Positions 34,387 to 43,477 of a DNA stretch of 64,000 nucleotides are shown here, piece by piece. The translations under genes were made by a program, and so were the position numbers. The stretch spans positions 1-64,000 of the forward strand of contig JACKCG010000001.1 of assembly GCA_020634135.1 (NCBI GenBank), in the 5' to 3' direction. Source of the DNA: Anaerolineaceae bacterium. GTDB lineage: Bacteria; Chloroflexota; Anaerolineae; Aggregatilineales; Phototrophicaceae. Positions within the stretch are counted from its first letter, which is position 1, and every line of letters starts with the position of its first letter. The notes beneath the pieces are model-generated. The model was not told the DNA's origin and made no database searches. It was given only the letters and a program-made list of their open reading frames with translations.

Positions 34387-35226
34387 CTACCAGAGTTTCC
34401 AGCCCCGTTTTTTGGGTTCTGATGGAGGTTCTGATTCCGTGCCAAGTTTCTTGAGTGTATCGCGGGCAGCCTGTCCAACAGTTGTGGATGGTTCACCCGG
34501 ATGGTCACCTTGCCAGGCGATGGCCTTATCGCCCAGCAGGGCTTTAATGGGTTCAATGGCGCGTTTGTCGCCAAACCTGCCTAACTCAACGATTGCCGCT
34601 GCCCGTCTGTGAGGATTTTCGTCCTGCAACTGGGCAATCAGGATGTCTACGGGCCGCTCGTCGTTGAAGGCTCGCAGGCCTTGCAGGGCATGATCCGAGA
34701 CGCCAGGTTCGCGCTTCTTGAATACGTCCAACAGTAAGTCAGCAGTGGCCGGGTCATTCAGGCGGACGACCAGCTGCACTGTGGCCTGACGATCTGTGTT
34801 GGTAAAGGTATCCTCGGTCAGTATGCGGGCCGTATATGCGATCACCCACCCGCGCTCGCCGAGTTTGTCAACGGCATTCAGCAAGTAACTGCGGGGGAAG
34901 GGTTCACTTTCTTCGACGACTAACTGCTGGATAAGGGGCAGGGCGCTCTGTTCCTGTTGTTCGGCCAGTGCCAGTGCCGCAAAACCGCGCACGAGGGCAT
35001 CCTTATCCTTAAGGCAGTTCAACAGCGGTGGAATGACTCGTTTATCCTTGATTTGCTGGAAGAGGGTGATTACACCTTTGCGCTGCCAATCACTGGGGGT
35101 GTCGAGCGCGGCGATCAGGGGTTCAACCGCGTCACTTCCCAGGGCGACTAGCGCACTGCGGGCTGCGTCGCGGGTCTTTGTATCTTGGCTGGTGATCTGG
35201 TCAATTAGCTGCTGAATATTGGTCAT
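34387..35226 (-). CDS. HEAT-repeat protein (PBS-lyase type)
   Basis: This 279-residue protein is built almost entirely of HEAT-like helical repeats of about 30 residues. Examples are AARSALVALGSDAVEPLIAAL, VIPPLLNCLKDKDALVRGFAALAL and HRRAAAIVELGRFGDKRAIEPI. It has no signal peptide, catalytic motif or membrane segment, so a scaffolding or protein-binding role is likely. A basic RGWKLW tail ends it. The start at 35226 gives the natural MTNIQQLIDQI N-terminus. It lies convergent to the OYE-family gene with eight bases between them and divergent from the Gfo/Idh gene, with no clear functional link. Confidence 0.85.
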   Translation of the reverse strand: MTNIQQLIDQITSQDTKTRDAARSALVALGSDAVEPLIAALDTPSDWQRKGVITLFQQIKDKRVIPPLLNCLKDKDALVRGFAALALAEQQEQSALPLIQQLVVEESEPFPRSYLLNAVDKLGERGWVIAYTARILTEDTFTNTDRQATVQLVVRLNDPATADLLLDVFKKREPGVSDHALQGLRAFNDERPVDILIAQLQDENPHRRAAAIVELGRFGDKRAIEPIKALLGDKAIAWQGDHPGEPSTTVGQAARDTLKKLGTESEPPSEPKKRGWKLW

Positions 35227-35335
35227 GTTGGGTCTGCTTTTCAATGATATGATGAGCATTCAATCGTCTACTGTAGCGCGGCTTTAAAAGGCGCACAAGT
35301 GGGTAGAAATCGCCCACCAGCAAGGGGCAGATATA

Positions 35336-36409
35336 ATGGCAAAACTGCGGGCTGCATTGATTGGTACTGGCCTGATTGTCGGTAATCACATGCAGGCTCT
35401 GGCCCACGAAGCGGGACGGGTTGAACTGGTGGCGGCGGTGGATACCAATCCTGCGACACTTAAAGATTTCGGCAAACAGCATCAGGTCACGAACCTGTAT
35501 ACAGATAACCGGGCGATGCTTGCAGAGCAGCGGCCCGACCTGGTGATTATTGGCACGCCCCCGGCTACCCACCGGGCGCTGTGCATCGAAGCGCTGGAAG
35601 CGGGCGCGGATGTCCTGTGCGAAAAGCCGATTGCAGCATCTTTGCGGGAGCTTGATGATATTCAGGCCGTCGAACGGCACACCGGGCGTACCTGTACCAG
35701 CGTGTTTCAATGGCGGTATGGCTCTGGTGGAGCGCATGTCCGGCGGTTGATGGCTTCCGGTGTGTTAGGCAGGCCGCTGGTCGGGGTGTGTCACACACTC
35801 TGGTATCGTGACATGGCTTATTATAGCGTGCCCTGGCGCGGAAAATGGCGAACGGAAATCGGCGGCACATCAATGGGACATGGCATCCATGCGATGGACT
35901 TCTTGCTGTGGCTGATGGGGGATTGGGTCGAAGTACAGGCTATGCTGGGGACGCTCGACCATGATATTGAAGTCGAAGATGTCTCGCTGGCGCTGGTACG
36001 CTTCGCAAGCGGCGCAATGGGCAGCATTGTCAACAGTGCCGTTTCGCCCCGGCAGACCTCCTACATCCGGCTCGATTTCCAGCGGGCGACAATAGAACTG
36101 GAACACCTGTATCACTACCGCAACGACCATTGGCGCTTCTCGATACCGGAAGGGGCGGCGTATACCGATGAATTGGCGGCGTGGTCGGCGCTCGGAACGG
36201 ATGTCGAGGCGCACCAGACGGCCCAGCTTACCGCCGTACTGGACTCGCTGGAACGGGGCGAGCGCCCGCTGACGAGCGGGGCGGAATTACGGCGAACGAT
36301 GGAATTTATGACGAGTCTGTATAAAGCGGCCTTCACGCGCCAGCCTGTATTGCGCGGGACGATTGGCCCGGATGACCCGTTCTATACCAGCATGAACGGT
36401 GTGGTGTGA
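35336..36409 (+). CDS. Gfo/Idh/MocA-family oxidoreductase
   Basis: The product is a 357-residue NAD(P)-dependent sugar or cyclitol dehydrogenase. The Rossmann motif is GTGLIVGNHMQAL near residue 10, and the family EKP motif appears as CEKPIAAS near 98. A C-terminal alpha/beta domain includes GTSMGHGIHAMDFLLWLMG, where a catalytic His is expected. Members oxidise inositols, sugars or aminosugars. AAGGGGC stands upstream of the ATG. It is the last plus-strand gene of the carbohydrate region and could act on a product of the DapA-like or OYE enzymes. Substrate not known. Confidence 0.88.
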   Translation: MAKLRAALIGTGLIVGNHMQALAHEAGRVELVAAVDTNPATLKDFGKQHQVTNLYTDNRAMLAEQRPDLVIIGTPPATHRALCIEALEAGADVLCEKPIAASLRELDDIQAVERHTGRTCTSVFQWRYGSGGAHVRRLMASGVLGRPLVGVCHTLWYRDMAYYSVPWRGKWRTEIGGTSMGHGIHAMDFLLWLMGDWVEVQAMLGTLDHDIEVEDVSLALVRFASGAMGSIVNSAVSPRQTSYIRLDFQRATIELEHLYHYRNDHWRFSIPEGAAYTDELAAWSALGTDVEAHQTAQLTAVLDSLERGERPLTSGAELRRTMEFMTSLYKAAFTRQPVLRGTIGPDDPFYTSMNGVV

Positions 36410-36491
36410 TGGGCGTCTCTATGAATGTTTGCGAGTAAAAGGCCCGCCCTGTTGCCCGACAGATACCGTCCATCCCGGAGCGGTTACTCCC

Positions 36492-37706
36492 TCACCGCCG
36501 CTTATGCGCGGCCTGTGTCGCTTCCAGCATGTCGGTGAATTTTCCGCCAATCGCCCGCCAGTCATACTGCGTGCGGATTAGTTCCAGGGCATTCTGGCGC
36601 AGGCTTTCGCGCAGCGTCGCATCCTGGAGCAGGCGCAGCACGGCTTCGGCCAATGCCGGGGGGGTATCGGCAATCAGGATGTCGCGCCCGGATTCCGCCG
36701 CCAGCCCTTCCGCGCCCTTGCTGGTTGCCACCACCGGCACGCCCAGCGCCATTGCCTCAAGAATCTTCAGCCGGGTGCCGCCCCCTTGTAACAGCGGCGC
36801 GATGCTCACCATGCTGCGGGCAATCACTGGGCGGATGTCGTCTACATAGCCGGTGAAGATAACGCCCTGGTGCGGTGGCAGGCTCGCCTGAGTCGCCGTG
36901 TCGGTCTTGCCGGTGATGCGCAGTGTCACGTTCGGGCGCTGCTGGCGGATGATCGGCCATACTTCCCCCAGGAAATACGCCATCGCAGCGTAGTTAAAGT
37001 TAAAGCTCAACGCGCCGGAGAAGATCAGCGTGTCAGCTTCCGGTTGGCCGTAATCCCCTTCTAATCCGGCCATATCCGCGCCATTGGGGATGACCGGCAG
37101 CGTTGCTCTGTGTTCGGGGGCGATCTCAGCGATACAGGTTTGCTCCTCTACAGAAGGTACTGTGCAGGCGTCGAACTCGGCCAGAAGCCGCCGTACATAT
37201 TGTGCTGTTTTCCACCAGCGCATCTGCCAGCCCACCCGGCTTTTTGTGCCCTGGGCGCTGTCCCGCGCAGTCTGATAGGCCACCAATTCCAGATCTTCTA
37301 TCACGCGGGGGAACTGGGGATAGGGCAGGGCATAATGGCTCATTCCGCCCACTGGCCCGGCTTCGTGCGCGATAATCAGCTCCGGCCACCCGCTGGCGAC
37401 ACACTCCGCAATTGCCGCTGCCACCGCCGGATCATAGCTGTTGACGAGATGGCGCGGCATAGGGGCGAAGTAACCCGGTAACTCGGCCAGTCCGCTTTTA
37501 TGGAACATCGGGCCGTGATGCGTGCTGATGACCTGGCAGAATGGCGCTAACGCCTGAATGTGCGGGTCGCCAGGCAGCGGGTCGGCAAAACTGATAAGGC
37601 CGACTTCATGTCGTTTGCCAAGCTGCTGCATAAGATGGAAAATTCGCAGCTTTGCCCCATTATCGGATGGATATGGAAACCAGTGAGAGAGCCAGAGAAT
37701 GCGCAA
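36492..37706 (-). CDS. Glycosyltransferase family 4 (GT-B fold)
   Basis: This 404-residue protein is a GT-B glycosyltransferase. Its N-terminal domain begins RILWLSHWFPYPSDNGAKLRI, and a C-terminal nucleotide-sugar domain holds IPNGADM, ITGKTD, a PLLQGGGTRLKILEAMALGVPVV segment with the conserved Glu, and a final TSKGAEGL. It is similar to glycosyltransferases of exopolysaccharide or cell-surface glycan synthesis. The start is TTG with AAGGGGA eight bases upstream; no ATG fits the N-terminus. It is an isolated gene, convergent with the Gfo/Idh gene, with no other glycan genes near it. Confidence 0.88.
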   Translation of the reverse strand: MRILWLSHWFPYPSDNGAKLRIFHLMQQLGKRHEVGLISFADPLPGDPHIQALAPFCQVISTHHGPMFHKSGLAELPGYFAPMPRHLVNSYDPAVAAAIAECVASGWPELIIAHEAGPVGGMSHYALPYPQFPRVIEDLELVAYQTARDSAQGTKSRVGWQMRWWKTAQYVRRLLAEFDACTVPSVEEQTCIAEIAPEHRATLPVIPNGADMAGLEGDYGQPEADTLIFSGALSFNFNYAAMAYFLGEVWPIIRQQRPNVTLRITGKTDTATQASLPPHQGVIFTGYVDDIRPVIARSMVSIAPLLQGGGTRLKILEAMALGVPVVATSKGAEGLAAESGRDILIADTPPALAEAVLRLLQDATLRESLRQNALELIRTQYDWRAIGGKFTDMLEATQAAHKRR

Positions 37707-38000
37707 TGTGTATATCCCCTTATTGAGAATCCTGGGTTAACCGGATGATAATCACCTCTTATAGCGTATCCTACCCGAAACGCCTTGCAGAGTGCTGAAG
37801 AACTATGGTAGACTAGCACCATCAATTAAACGGATTGCCGCTACCTAATAAACCGTGTCAGAGGATATTCCCGATCACGCGCAAGTGTGTCACAGGCATA
37901 TACGCCCATTATACCGGGGGTAAGACTGCTTTGGGTCGTCTTATCGTCCGGTATTTTTTGTACAATAGGATAGCAGCGGCTGGGTGAAGGAAAGGACAAC
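37707..38000. other. Divergent intergenic region
   Basis: This 294-base AT-rich region separates the glycosyltransferase and CorC-type genes and must hold both promoters. A TACAAT hexamer at 37961-37966 is a plausible -10 element for the CorC-type gene. I see no well-spaced -35 element and no additional gene. Confidence 0.3.
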
Positions 38001-39320
38001 TTGGACGAAGGTAGTTTATCTAGTTTAGGGCTGATTATGCTGTTGATCGGCTTGCACGGGGTCATCGCACTGGCCTACGCTGCCCTGACCAACAGCCGAG
38101 ACAGCTTACTCCGTAGCCAGGTTGAGGCCGGAGCAGGTGCATCCCCGCGACTGCACATCACCTATCAGCTGAGTCTGGTGTTTATTCAGTTTACGATTGC
38201 AGCCGTGAGTGTTACTGGGTTGGGCCAGGCGCTGGTTGCGCAGCCCGCCACAACACTTTCTCCCATGCTCATCTATATTCTGGTGTTGTTCCCGACCGCC
38301 TTAATTACGCTCATTCTGGGTTACTTTGTCCCGGATGCCATTGGTAGTGCCCGTTCGGATAGGCTGGCTGCGCCGAGTATGTTGATCTTGCGCCTGCTGA
38401 TCTTCATCATGCAGCCCGTTACCGTACTCATTATCGCTTTGAGCAAGTGGATGTCGTTTGGCAGCGGCACGATGGTCAACGTCTTTACCGAAGAAGAGAT
38501 TATGACTCTGCTGGATGCCGGCGAAAAAGAAGGCACCATCGAAAACGAAGAAAAAGAGATGATCTACTCGGTACTGCAACTGGACGAGACCATCGCCCGT
38601 GAGGTTATGGTGCCGCGTATTGACATCGCCGCCCTGGAAATCCATACGCCCCTGAGCGAAGCGCTCACAACCTTCCTCGAAAGCGGCCATTCACGGGTGC
38701 CGGTATTTGAGGAAACCATTGATAATATCGTTGGCCTGCTTTACGCCAAAGACCTGCTCACCTGCTGGGCGGAAGGTATCACCGATAAGCCGATTCGTGA
38801 GATGCTGCGAAAAGCCTTCTTTGTGCCGGAAACTAAGCGCGCTGACTTGCTGCTGAAAGAGCTGCAAACCGGCAAGATTCACCTGGCGGTGGTGGTAGAT
38901 GAATACGGCGGTACGGCGGGTCTCGTCACGATTGAGGATTTGATCGAAGAAATCGTCGGGGATATTCAGGATGAATACGACCTGGACGAAGAGGCTGATT
39001 ATATCCAGCAGGGGCCGGACGAATACGTGATGGATGCCAGCATTGACCTGGACGACTTTAATGACCTGCTGGATATTGAACTGCCGACTGAGGATAGCGA
39101 TACGCTGGGCGGGTATATTTTCTCGCAGCTTGGTCGTGTGCCCAATGTAGGCGAGACAATTGAAAGCGGGAATGTCGTCATGCGTGTTGATGCGCTGGAA
39201 GGTCGGCGGATCCGCAAGGTATATGTGGTGCGTAAGCCGCCGCCAAGCGAGGAAAGCCCTGCAGTGACTACCGGGGACAACCCCGCCACGCAGCCACAAA
39301 CCGCCGCCGGTACGAACTGA
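38001..39320 (+). CDS. CNNM/CorC-HlyC family membrane protein with CBS domains
   Basis: The 439-residue protein shows the order DUF21/CNNM membrane domain (about residues 5-150, three to four helices), a CBS pair (about 190-320; MVPRIDIAALEI to YGGTAGLVTIEDLIEEIVGDIQDEYD) and a CorC_HlyC C-terminal domain (about 335-420, DASIDLDDFNDLLDIELP and GYIFSQLGRVPNVGE). Such proteins are linked to magnesium or cobalt efflux. The hemolysin label in databases is historical. The start is TTG with GAAGGAAAGGA upstream. It is probably first in a transcript with cdd and recO, but a hairpin lies between them. Confidence 0.9.
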   Translation: MDEGSLSSLGLIMLLIGLHGVIALAYAALTNSRDSLLRSQVEAGAGASPRLHITYQLSLVFIQFTIAAVSVTGLGQALVAQPATTLSPMLIYILVLFPTALITLILGYFVPDAIGSARSDRLAAPSMLILRLLIFIMQPVTVLIIALSKWMSFGSGTMVNVFTEEEIMTLLDAGEKEGTIENEEKEMIYSVLQLDETIAREVMVPRIDIAALEIHTPLSEALTTFLESGHSRVPVFEETIDNIVGLLYAKDLLTCWAEGITDKPIREMLRKAFFVPETKRADLLLKELQTGKIHLAVVVDEYGGTAGLVTIEDLIEEIVGDIQDEYDLDEEADYIQQGPDEYVMDASIDLDDFNDLLDIELPTEDSDTLGGYIFSQLGRVPNVGETIESGNVVMRVDALEGRRIRKVYVVRKPPPSEESPAVTTGDNPATQPQTAAGTN

Positions 39321-39352
39321 CGGCATCGTAAACTGGTTAATTCCGGGTTCAG

Positions 39353-39374
39353 GCAGTGGGCTTAGGCCCACTGC
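39353..39374 (+). terminator. Hairpin downstream of CorC-type gene
   Basis: GCAGTGGGC (39353-39361) and GCCCACTGC (39366-39374) form a perfect 9-bp stem with a 4-base loop, followed by TTGCGCTC. No strong T-tract is present, so termination may be partial. Confidence 0.5.
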
Positions 39375-39421
39375 TTGCGCTCTGGGTAATTTATCAAAAA
39401 TTGTTCGGGTGATTATTACTT

Positions 39422-39838
39422 ATGTCCACAACATCTCTCTCTCAAGAAATGATTCACAATCTCCTTCAAGCCGCACGGGACGCCAGTGAACGGGCTTATG
39501 TTCCTTACTCGCATTACCCGGTAGGCGCGGCGCTGCTCGGCAGCAACGGCGTTATCTATACTGGCTGCAACGTGGAAAATGCGGCATTCCCGGCCACGAT
39601 TTGTGGCGAGCGTACTGCTCTCGTCAAGGCGGTAAGTGAAGGTCAGCAGGAATTTACTGCGATTGCTGTCGTGACACAGAATGGCGGCTCTCCCTGCGGG
39701 TTGTGCCGTCAGATGCTCTTTGAGTTCGCGCCGGAATTACGAGTGATTACCGCCAATATGGATTTGGATGTGGTGATTGACAGCCGCCTGGACGGATTGC
39801 TTCAGCACGGCTTTGGCCCCAAGAGCCTGAGACCATAA
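39422..39838 (+). CDS. cdd: Cytidine deaminase
   Basis: The product is a 138-residue homotetrameric-type cytidine deaminase, which hydrolyses cytidine or deoxycytidine to uridine forms in pyrimidine salvage. Zinc ligand Cys 1 and catalytic Glu are in FPATICGERTALVKAV, and the CxxC pair is in GSPCGLCRQMLFEF. The substrate motif GCNVENAAF precedes them. Length is standard. The upstream ribosome site is weak. recO starts four bases after the stop, so both are cotranscribed. Confidence 0.93.
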   Translation: MSTTSLSQEMIHNLLQAARDASERAYVPYSHYPVGAALLGSNGVIYTGCNVENAAFPATICGERTALVKAVSEGQQEFTAIAVVTQNGGSPCGLCRQMLFEFAPELRVITANMDLDVVIDSRLDGLLQHGFGPKSLRP

Positions 39839-39842
39839 GTTC

Positions 39843-40607
39843 ATGCCGCGCCCGGAACGCTCATTTCGCACCCAGGCGATCATCCTTAAACGCCGTGATT
39901 TTGGTGAGGCAGACCGCCTGCTCACAGTGATGACGCCGGAGCACGGCAAGCTCACGCTGCTTGCGAAAGGCGCACGTAAACCGACCAGCCACAAAAGCGG
40001 GCATGTTGAACTTTTTACGCGGGTGGATATGCTTGTCCAGCGGGGGCGTGACCTCGATATCGTCTCCCAGGCGGAGATGCAGATGCCCTATTTAGCGCTG
40101 CGGGAAGACCTGGGACGGGGTGCCTATGCCAACTACGCGGTGGAACTGCTGGATCGTTTTACCGGGGCGGATGATGATGACTTTCCCGGCTTGTTTCAAC
40201 TTCTGGATGACACGCTCAATCGTCTGTGCCTTGATGACGACCCGCGCCTTGTAGTCCGTTACTATGAAATGCGTCTGCTTGATATGGTCGGCTTCAGGCC
40301 TGAACTCAACACCTGCGTGGTCAGCCAGGAGCCGATTCAGGCCGAAGACCAGTTTTTCAGTTATCCATTGGGTGGGGTGGTGTCACCGGCCTACGCCCAG
40401 GTCAATGCCGGGCTGATGCCGGTCACGTTGCTCACCTTGAAACTACTGCGCCACATGCAGCGCAGTGCCTATTCGCATGTTCAGTCACTCTCAATCACGC
40501 CAGAACTGCATGATGAAACTGAACGTCTGATGTTGGGCTACCTCACGTATTTACTGGAACGCAAGCTTCAAAGTGTGGACTTCATCCGCCGTATCCGTCG
40601 CCAGTAG
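39843..40607 (+). CDS. recO: DNA repair protein RecO
   Basis: RecO helps load RecA at gaps together with RecR and RecF. The 254-residue protein starts with the typical OB-fold N-terminus, ERSFRTQAIILKRRDFGEADRLLTVMTPEHGKLTLLAKGARK (first 42 residues in outline; key R, D/E and G-K positions conserved). A helical C-terminal domain follows. In many RecO proteins a four-Cys zinc finger occupies the segment after LDMxGFxPELxxC. Here only one cysteine remains (LNTCVVSQEPIQAED), so the zinc site is lost. The gene lies four bases after cdd. Confidence 0.9.
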   Translation: MPRPERSFRTQAIILKRRDFGEADRLLTVMTPEHGKLTLLAKGARKPTSHKSGHVELFTRVDMLVQRGRDLDIVSQAEMQMPYLALREDLGRGAYANYAVELLDRFTGADDDDFPGLFQLLDDTLNRLCLDDDPRLVVRYYEMRLLDMVGFRPELNTCVVSQEPIQAEDQFFSYPLGGVVSPAYAQVNAGLMPVTLLTLKLLRHMQRSAYSHVQSLSITPELHDETERLMLGYLTYLLERKLQSVDFIRRIRRQ

Positions 40608-40643
40608 GAGAACACGATGCGGGATTACAGCCAGGGCGACGCC

Positions 40644-40922
40644 CTAGCTACCGGACTTCCCGGTGAGCATGAACTGGGTGTCGTTTGAGCTTAATGTCTG
40701 GAAAGCCTGGGTATCTTCTTCCATTTCGCTCAAGAGAAGTTCTAATGCCTGGTTGATCTGGCCGATTTCCACTTTATGGTCATCCAGAGCCAGACCGTGA
40801 AGCGCCGCCTGCCCGATGGTTGCGTCCAACCCGGCCATAACGAGCATGTCCACTGTGCGCGGTGGCAGATACAACAATCCATTACGAAAATAAGGCGCAA
40901 AATCCCGCATTGATTCCATCAT
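40644..40922 (-). CDS. Small conserved-looking protein of unknown function
   Basis: This 92-residue acidic protein has no recognised domain. It appears helical, with FRNGLLYLPPRTVDMLVMAGLD, then IGQINQALELLLSEMEED. It has no signal peptide or membrane helix. The ATG at 40922 or the adjacent one at 40919 is preceded by AAGGGAT at good spacing, which supports translation. It lies between recO and the histidine kinase. Confidence 0.55.
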   Translation of the reverse strand: MMESMRDFAPYFRNGLLYLPPRTVDMLVMAGLDATIGQAALHGLALDDHKVEIGQINQALELLLSEMEEDTQAFQTLSSNDTQFMLTGKSGS

Positions 40923-41043
40923 TTCGGCTATCCCTTACAATATCCATACCGAATATCAACCAGAATATCATCAAATAGCATGTCCAGCAAGTGGACACAG
41001 TCAAATTCTAACCAACACAGCGCACATAAAAGATTCGCAATAT

Positions 41044-43332
41044 TCAGGCGGGAAGGGTGAAAATAAATGTTGTCCCAACTCCAATTGTACTCTCTACCTT
41101 GATGTCTCCACCATGGAGGATGACATAATCACGCACGATGGATAGCCCCAGGCCGGTGCCTGGGAGATTACGAACGTTGGTGGCTCGGTAGAAAGGCTCA
41201 AAGAGTCTTGAGAGATCATCCTCTGGCACGCCGATGCCTTCATCCTGAACAGCGAACTGCCAGAAATCGGCCTGTCGCGTCACCTCGATGTTTATTGCCG
41301 TACCCGCTGGTGAATATTTGATGGCGTTCGCCAGGAGATTTGTCAGCACATGGTCAAGCAGACGGGGGTCCGCCTGTACGCTGCCGCTATCCGCCTCCAG
41401 GATGATAGTATGCTGGTAGTCGTCTACAAGCTGGAGGGTGTCTATCACCTTCTGACATAATGTGGAAACTTTAACCTCCACAGGGCTGAATTCAGTCATA
41501 CCGGCGTCGCTTCTGCTAAAGCGTAACGCATCTTCCATCATATCCACCATACGGCGGATCTGCTGGCGTATCTGAGTTAACTTTTCCAATACCTGTTCCC
41601 GAGACAGGCGATCAAAATAGTCAACGACGAGTGAGACGGTTGTGGTCATTGCGGAAAGTGGGGTGCGAAATTCGTGAGATACCAGTGAGACAAAGTGATC
41701 TTTAAGTTCGCGCAGTTCCCGTTCTTTTACCAGCTCCATTTCAAGTTGGTGGGCGTAGATGCGTTGATTTTCCAGCTCGATACGGTGAGTTATCACCTGC
41801 CCGATCCCTAACCGCCGCTCGTTTGAAAGCCAGATATTTGCCCACGAAGTGTCCACGAATGTGCCGTCGCGTGTCCGGGTTTTGAAGTCGTGCCAATCGC
41901 CTTCAGCCGCCGTAATAACTGACATTACCTCTGCCCGGTATTCGGGGTCGGGGTAGAATTCAGCCATGATATTCGGGTGCGTCTGTATCTCCTCAAGCGT
42001 CCATCCCAGAACGTCTACCCAATGCTGGTTCACGTACTGATACCGTCTTTCTTGATCCAACTGTACCAGCATAACCGGGATATTCTTGAAAATGGTGGAT
42101 AAGGTATCCTCGCGCTCTGCCAGCCTTTCCTGGGTTTCGATCAACTGGGTAATATCGCGGCCTACCGCCTGGATTTCGACCACTGCTCCGGCTTCGTCGG
42201 TAATTCCGTAATCAATCCATTGAATCCACCGCTTCTTACCGGTGCTGCCTTCTGCAGAGAAAACACGCACATCGGGGGAGGGGTCTCGCAGAACTTCGCG
42301 AATGCGGTCGAAAATAGGTTTGGTGTCGGCGTTCTTTGTCAGTGTCAGGAAGCTCATGCCGATGACTGTGTCCTGTGGAACCCCCATAAACCGGCAGTAA
42401 GCGTCATTGGCATAGGTGAGGAGCGTATCGGGCGTATAACGGCATACGAAGTCAATCTGGCTTTCGATCAGACCACGATACAATTGTTCATTATGGCGGA
42501 TCTGGCGTTCGAGTCGTTTGCGCTGGCTGATGTCGCGGATAAAACAGGCAATCTGACGATTCTGAAATTGGACGCTGTTGATTTCAACATCCACCAGATT
42601 CCCGTTTTTGTGCCGGTGCTGGGTTTCGATCACCATCAGAATATCGTCTCTGATGATTTGATCTGTATTTTTGTTGATCTGTGGTGGTGGTATCCCGGCA
42701 TCTAACTCGAACACTGTTTTTTGGAGCAGTTCCTCACGGGTGTAACCCACCATATTGCAGTAGGCTTGATTTACTTCCAGAATTGTGCCTGTCACATCTC
42801 CCAGAAGGTAACCATCAAAGATCGAACGCACGATTCGCTCGTTCTCCTTTGAGGCCTGCTCTAGTTGCTGCTCCATAAGCTTAGTGTTGGTGACATCCAG
42901 CGCAATCGCATAAGTGTGTTGTTCGTTGCGGGTAGAAACCCAGACTAGCGAGCGATAGCGCCCATTCTGGCAGCGAAAACGGTTTTCAAATTGGACGATG
43001 GTCCTTTCAGCTTTCAATTGTTTTTCAGCGGCTTTGGTAGCAGTCATATCGTCCGGGTGGACAAAAGAGAGATAAGGTTGGCCGATCAAATGGGCTTCCT
43101 CGTAGCCCAGCACCTGGCAGAAAGTCGGATTCACATACAGCAGAACACCATTTTGGTCAGTGACACACACAAACGCATCAGTCAGTTCAAAAAAACGGTA
43201 TGGATCGCCCGGAAAACGGATGTCTTCGGCATGGTCTGCGTAGACCGTAAGCAGTTCCTCTAGGCTGCAATGGCGCTGCTGTGCAATTCTTTCCAACCGA
43301 TGAAGCAATTCCGTCGATATGCTGCGATCCAT
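41044..43332 (-). CDS. Soluble sensor histidine kinase with four PAS domains
   Basis: This 762-residue kinase has no predicted membrane helix, so it senses cytoplasmic signals. It has four PAS/PAC units at about 45-155, 165-275, 285-395 and 405-515. A HisKA dimerisation domain follows (about 540-605) with phospho-accepting His in VSHEFRTPLSAM, then a HATPase_c domain (about 645-760). The N box is LLANAIKYSPAG, the G1 box DEGIGVPEDD, the F box LFEPFYRA and the G2 box GTGLGLSIV. All catalytic motifs are intact. No response regulator gene is adjacent, so its partner is unknown. Bound PAS cofactors cannot be predicted. Confidence 0.92.
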   Translation of the reverse strand: MDRSISTELLHRLERIAQQRHCSLEELLTVYADHAEDIRFPGDPYRFFELTDAFVCVTDQNGVLLYVNPTFCQVLGYEEAHLIGQPYLSFVHPDDMTATKAAEKQLKAERTIVQFENRFRCQNGRYRSLVWVSTRNEQHTYAIALDVTNTKLMEQQLEQASKENERIVRSIFDGYLLGDVTGTILEVNQAYCNMVGYTREELLQKTVFELDAGIPPPQINKNTDQIIRDDILMVIETQHRHKNGNLVDVEINSVQFQNRQIACFIRDISQRKRLERQIRHNEQLYRGLIESQIDFVCRYTPDTLLTYANDAYCRFMGVPQDTVIGMSFLTLTKNADTKPIFDRIREVLRDPSPDVRVFSAEGSTGKKRWIQWIDYGITDEAGAVVEIQAVGRDITQLIETQERLAEREDTLSTIFKNIPVMLVQLDQERRYQYVNQHWVDVLGWTLEEIQTHPNIMAEFYPDPEYRAEVMSVITAAEGDWHDFKTRTRDGTFVDTSWANIWLSNERRLGIGQVITHRIELENQRIYAHQLEMELVKERELRELKDHFVSLVSHEFRTPLSAMTTTVSLVVDYFDRLSREQVLEKLTQIRQQIRRMVDMMEDALRFSRSDAGMTEFSPVEVKVSTLCQKVIDTLQLVDDYQHTIILEADSGSVQADPRLLDHVLTNLLANAIKYSPAGTAINIEVTRQADFWQFAVQDEGIGVPEDDLSRLFEPFYRATNVRNLPGTGLGLSIVRDYVILHGGDIKVESTIGVGTTFIFTLPA

Positions 43333-43477
43333 GCGTATTACTCATTATTTGCGATCTTAGTATACTCATTATAAAGGATAAATCCGTAATTTTCGCAATA
43401 AACGTTTAGGCCAGCGTGAATTTGACGTTCGCGCTCATATACCCCAGCTTTGACCAGTTTGCCCGGTGATGAACGGG

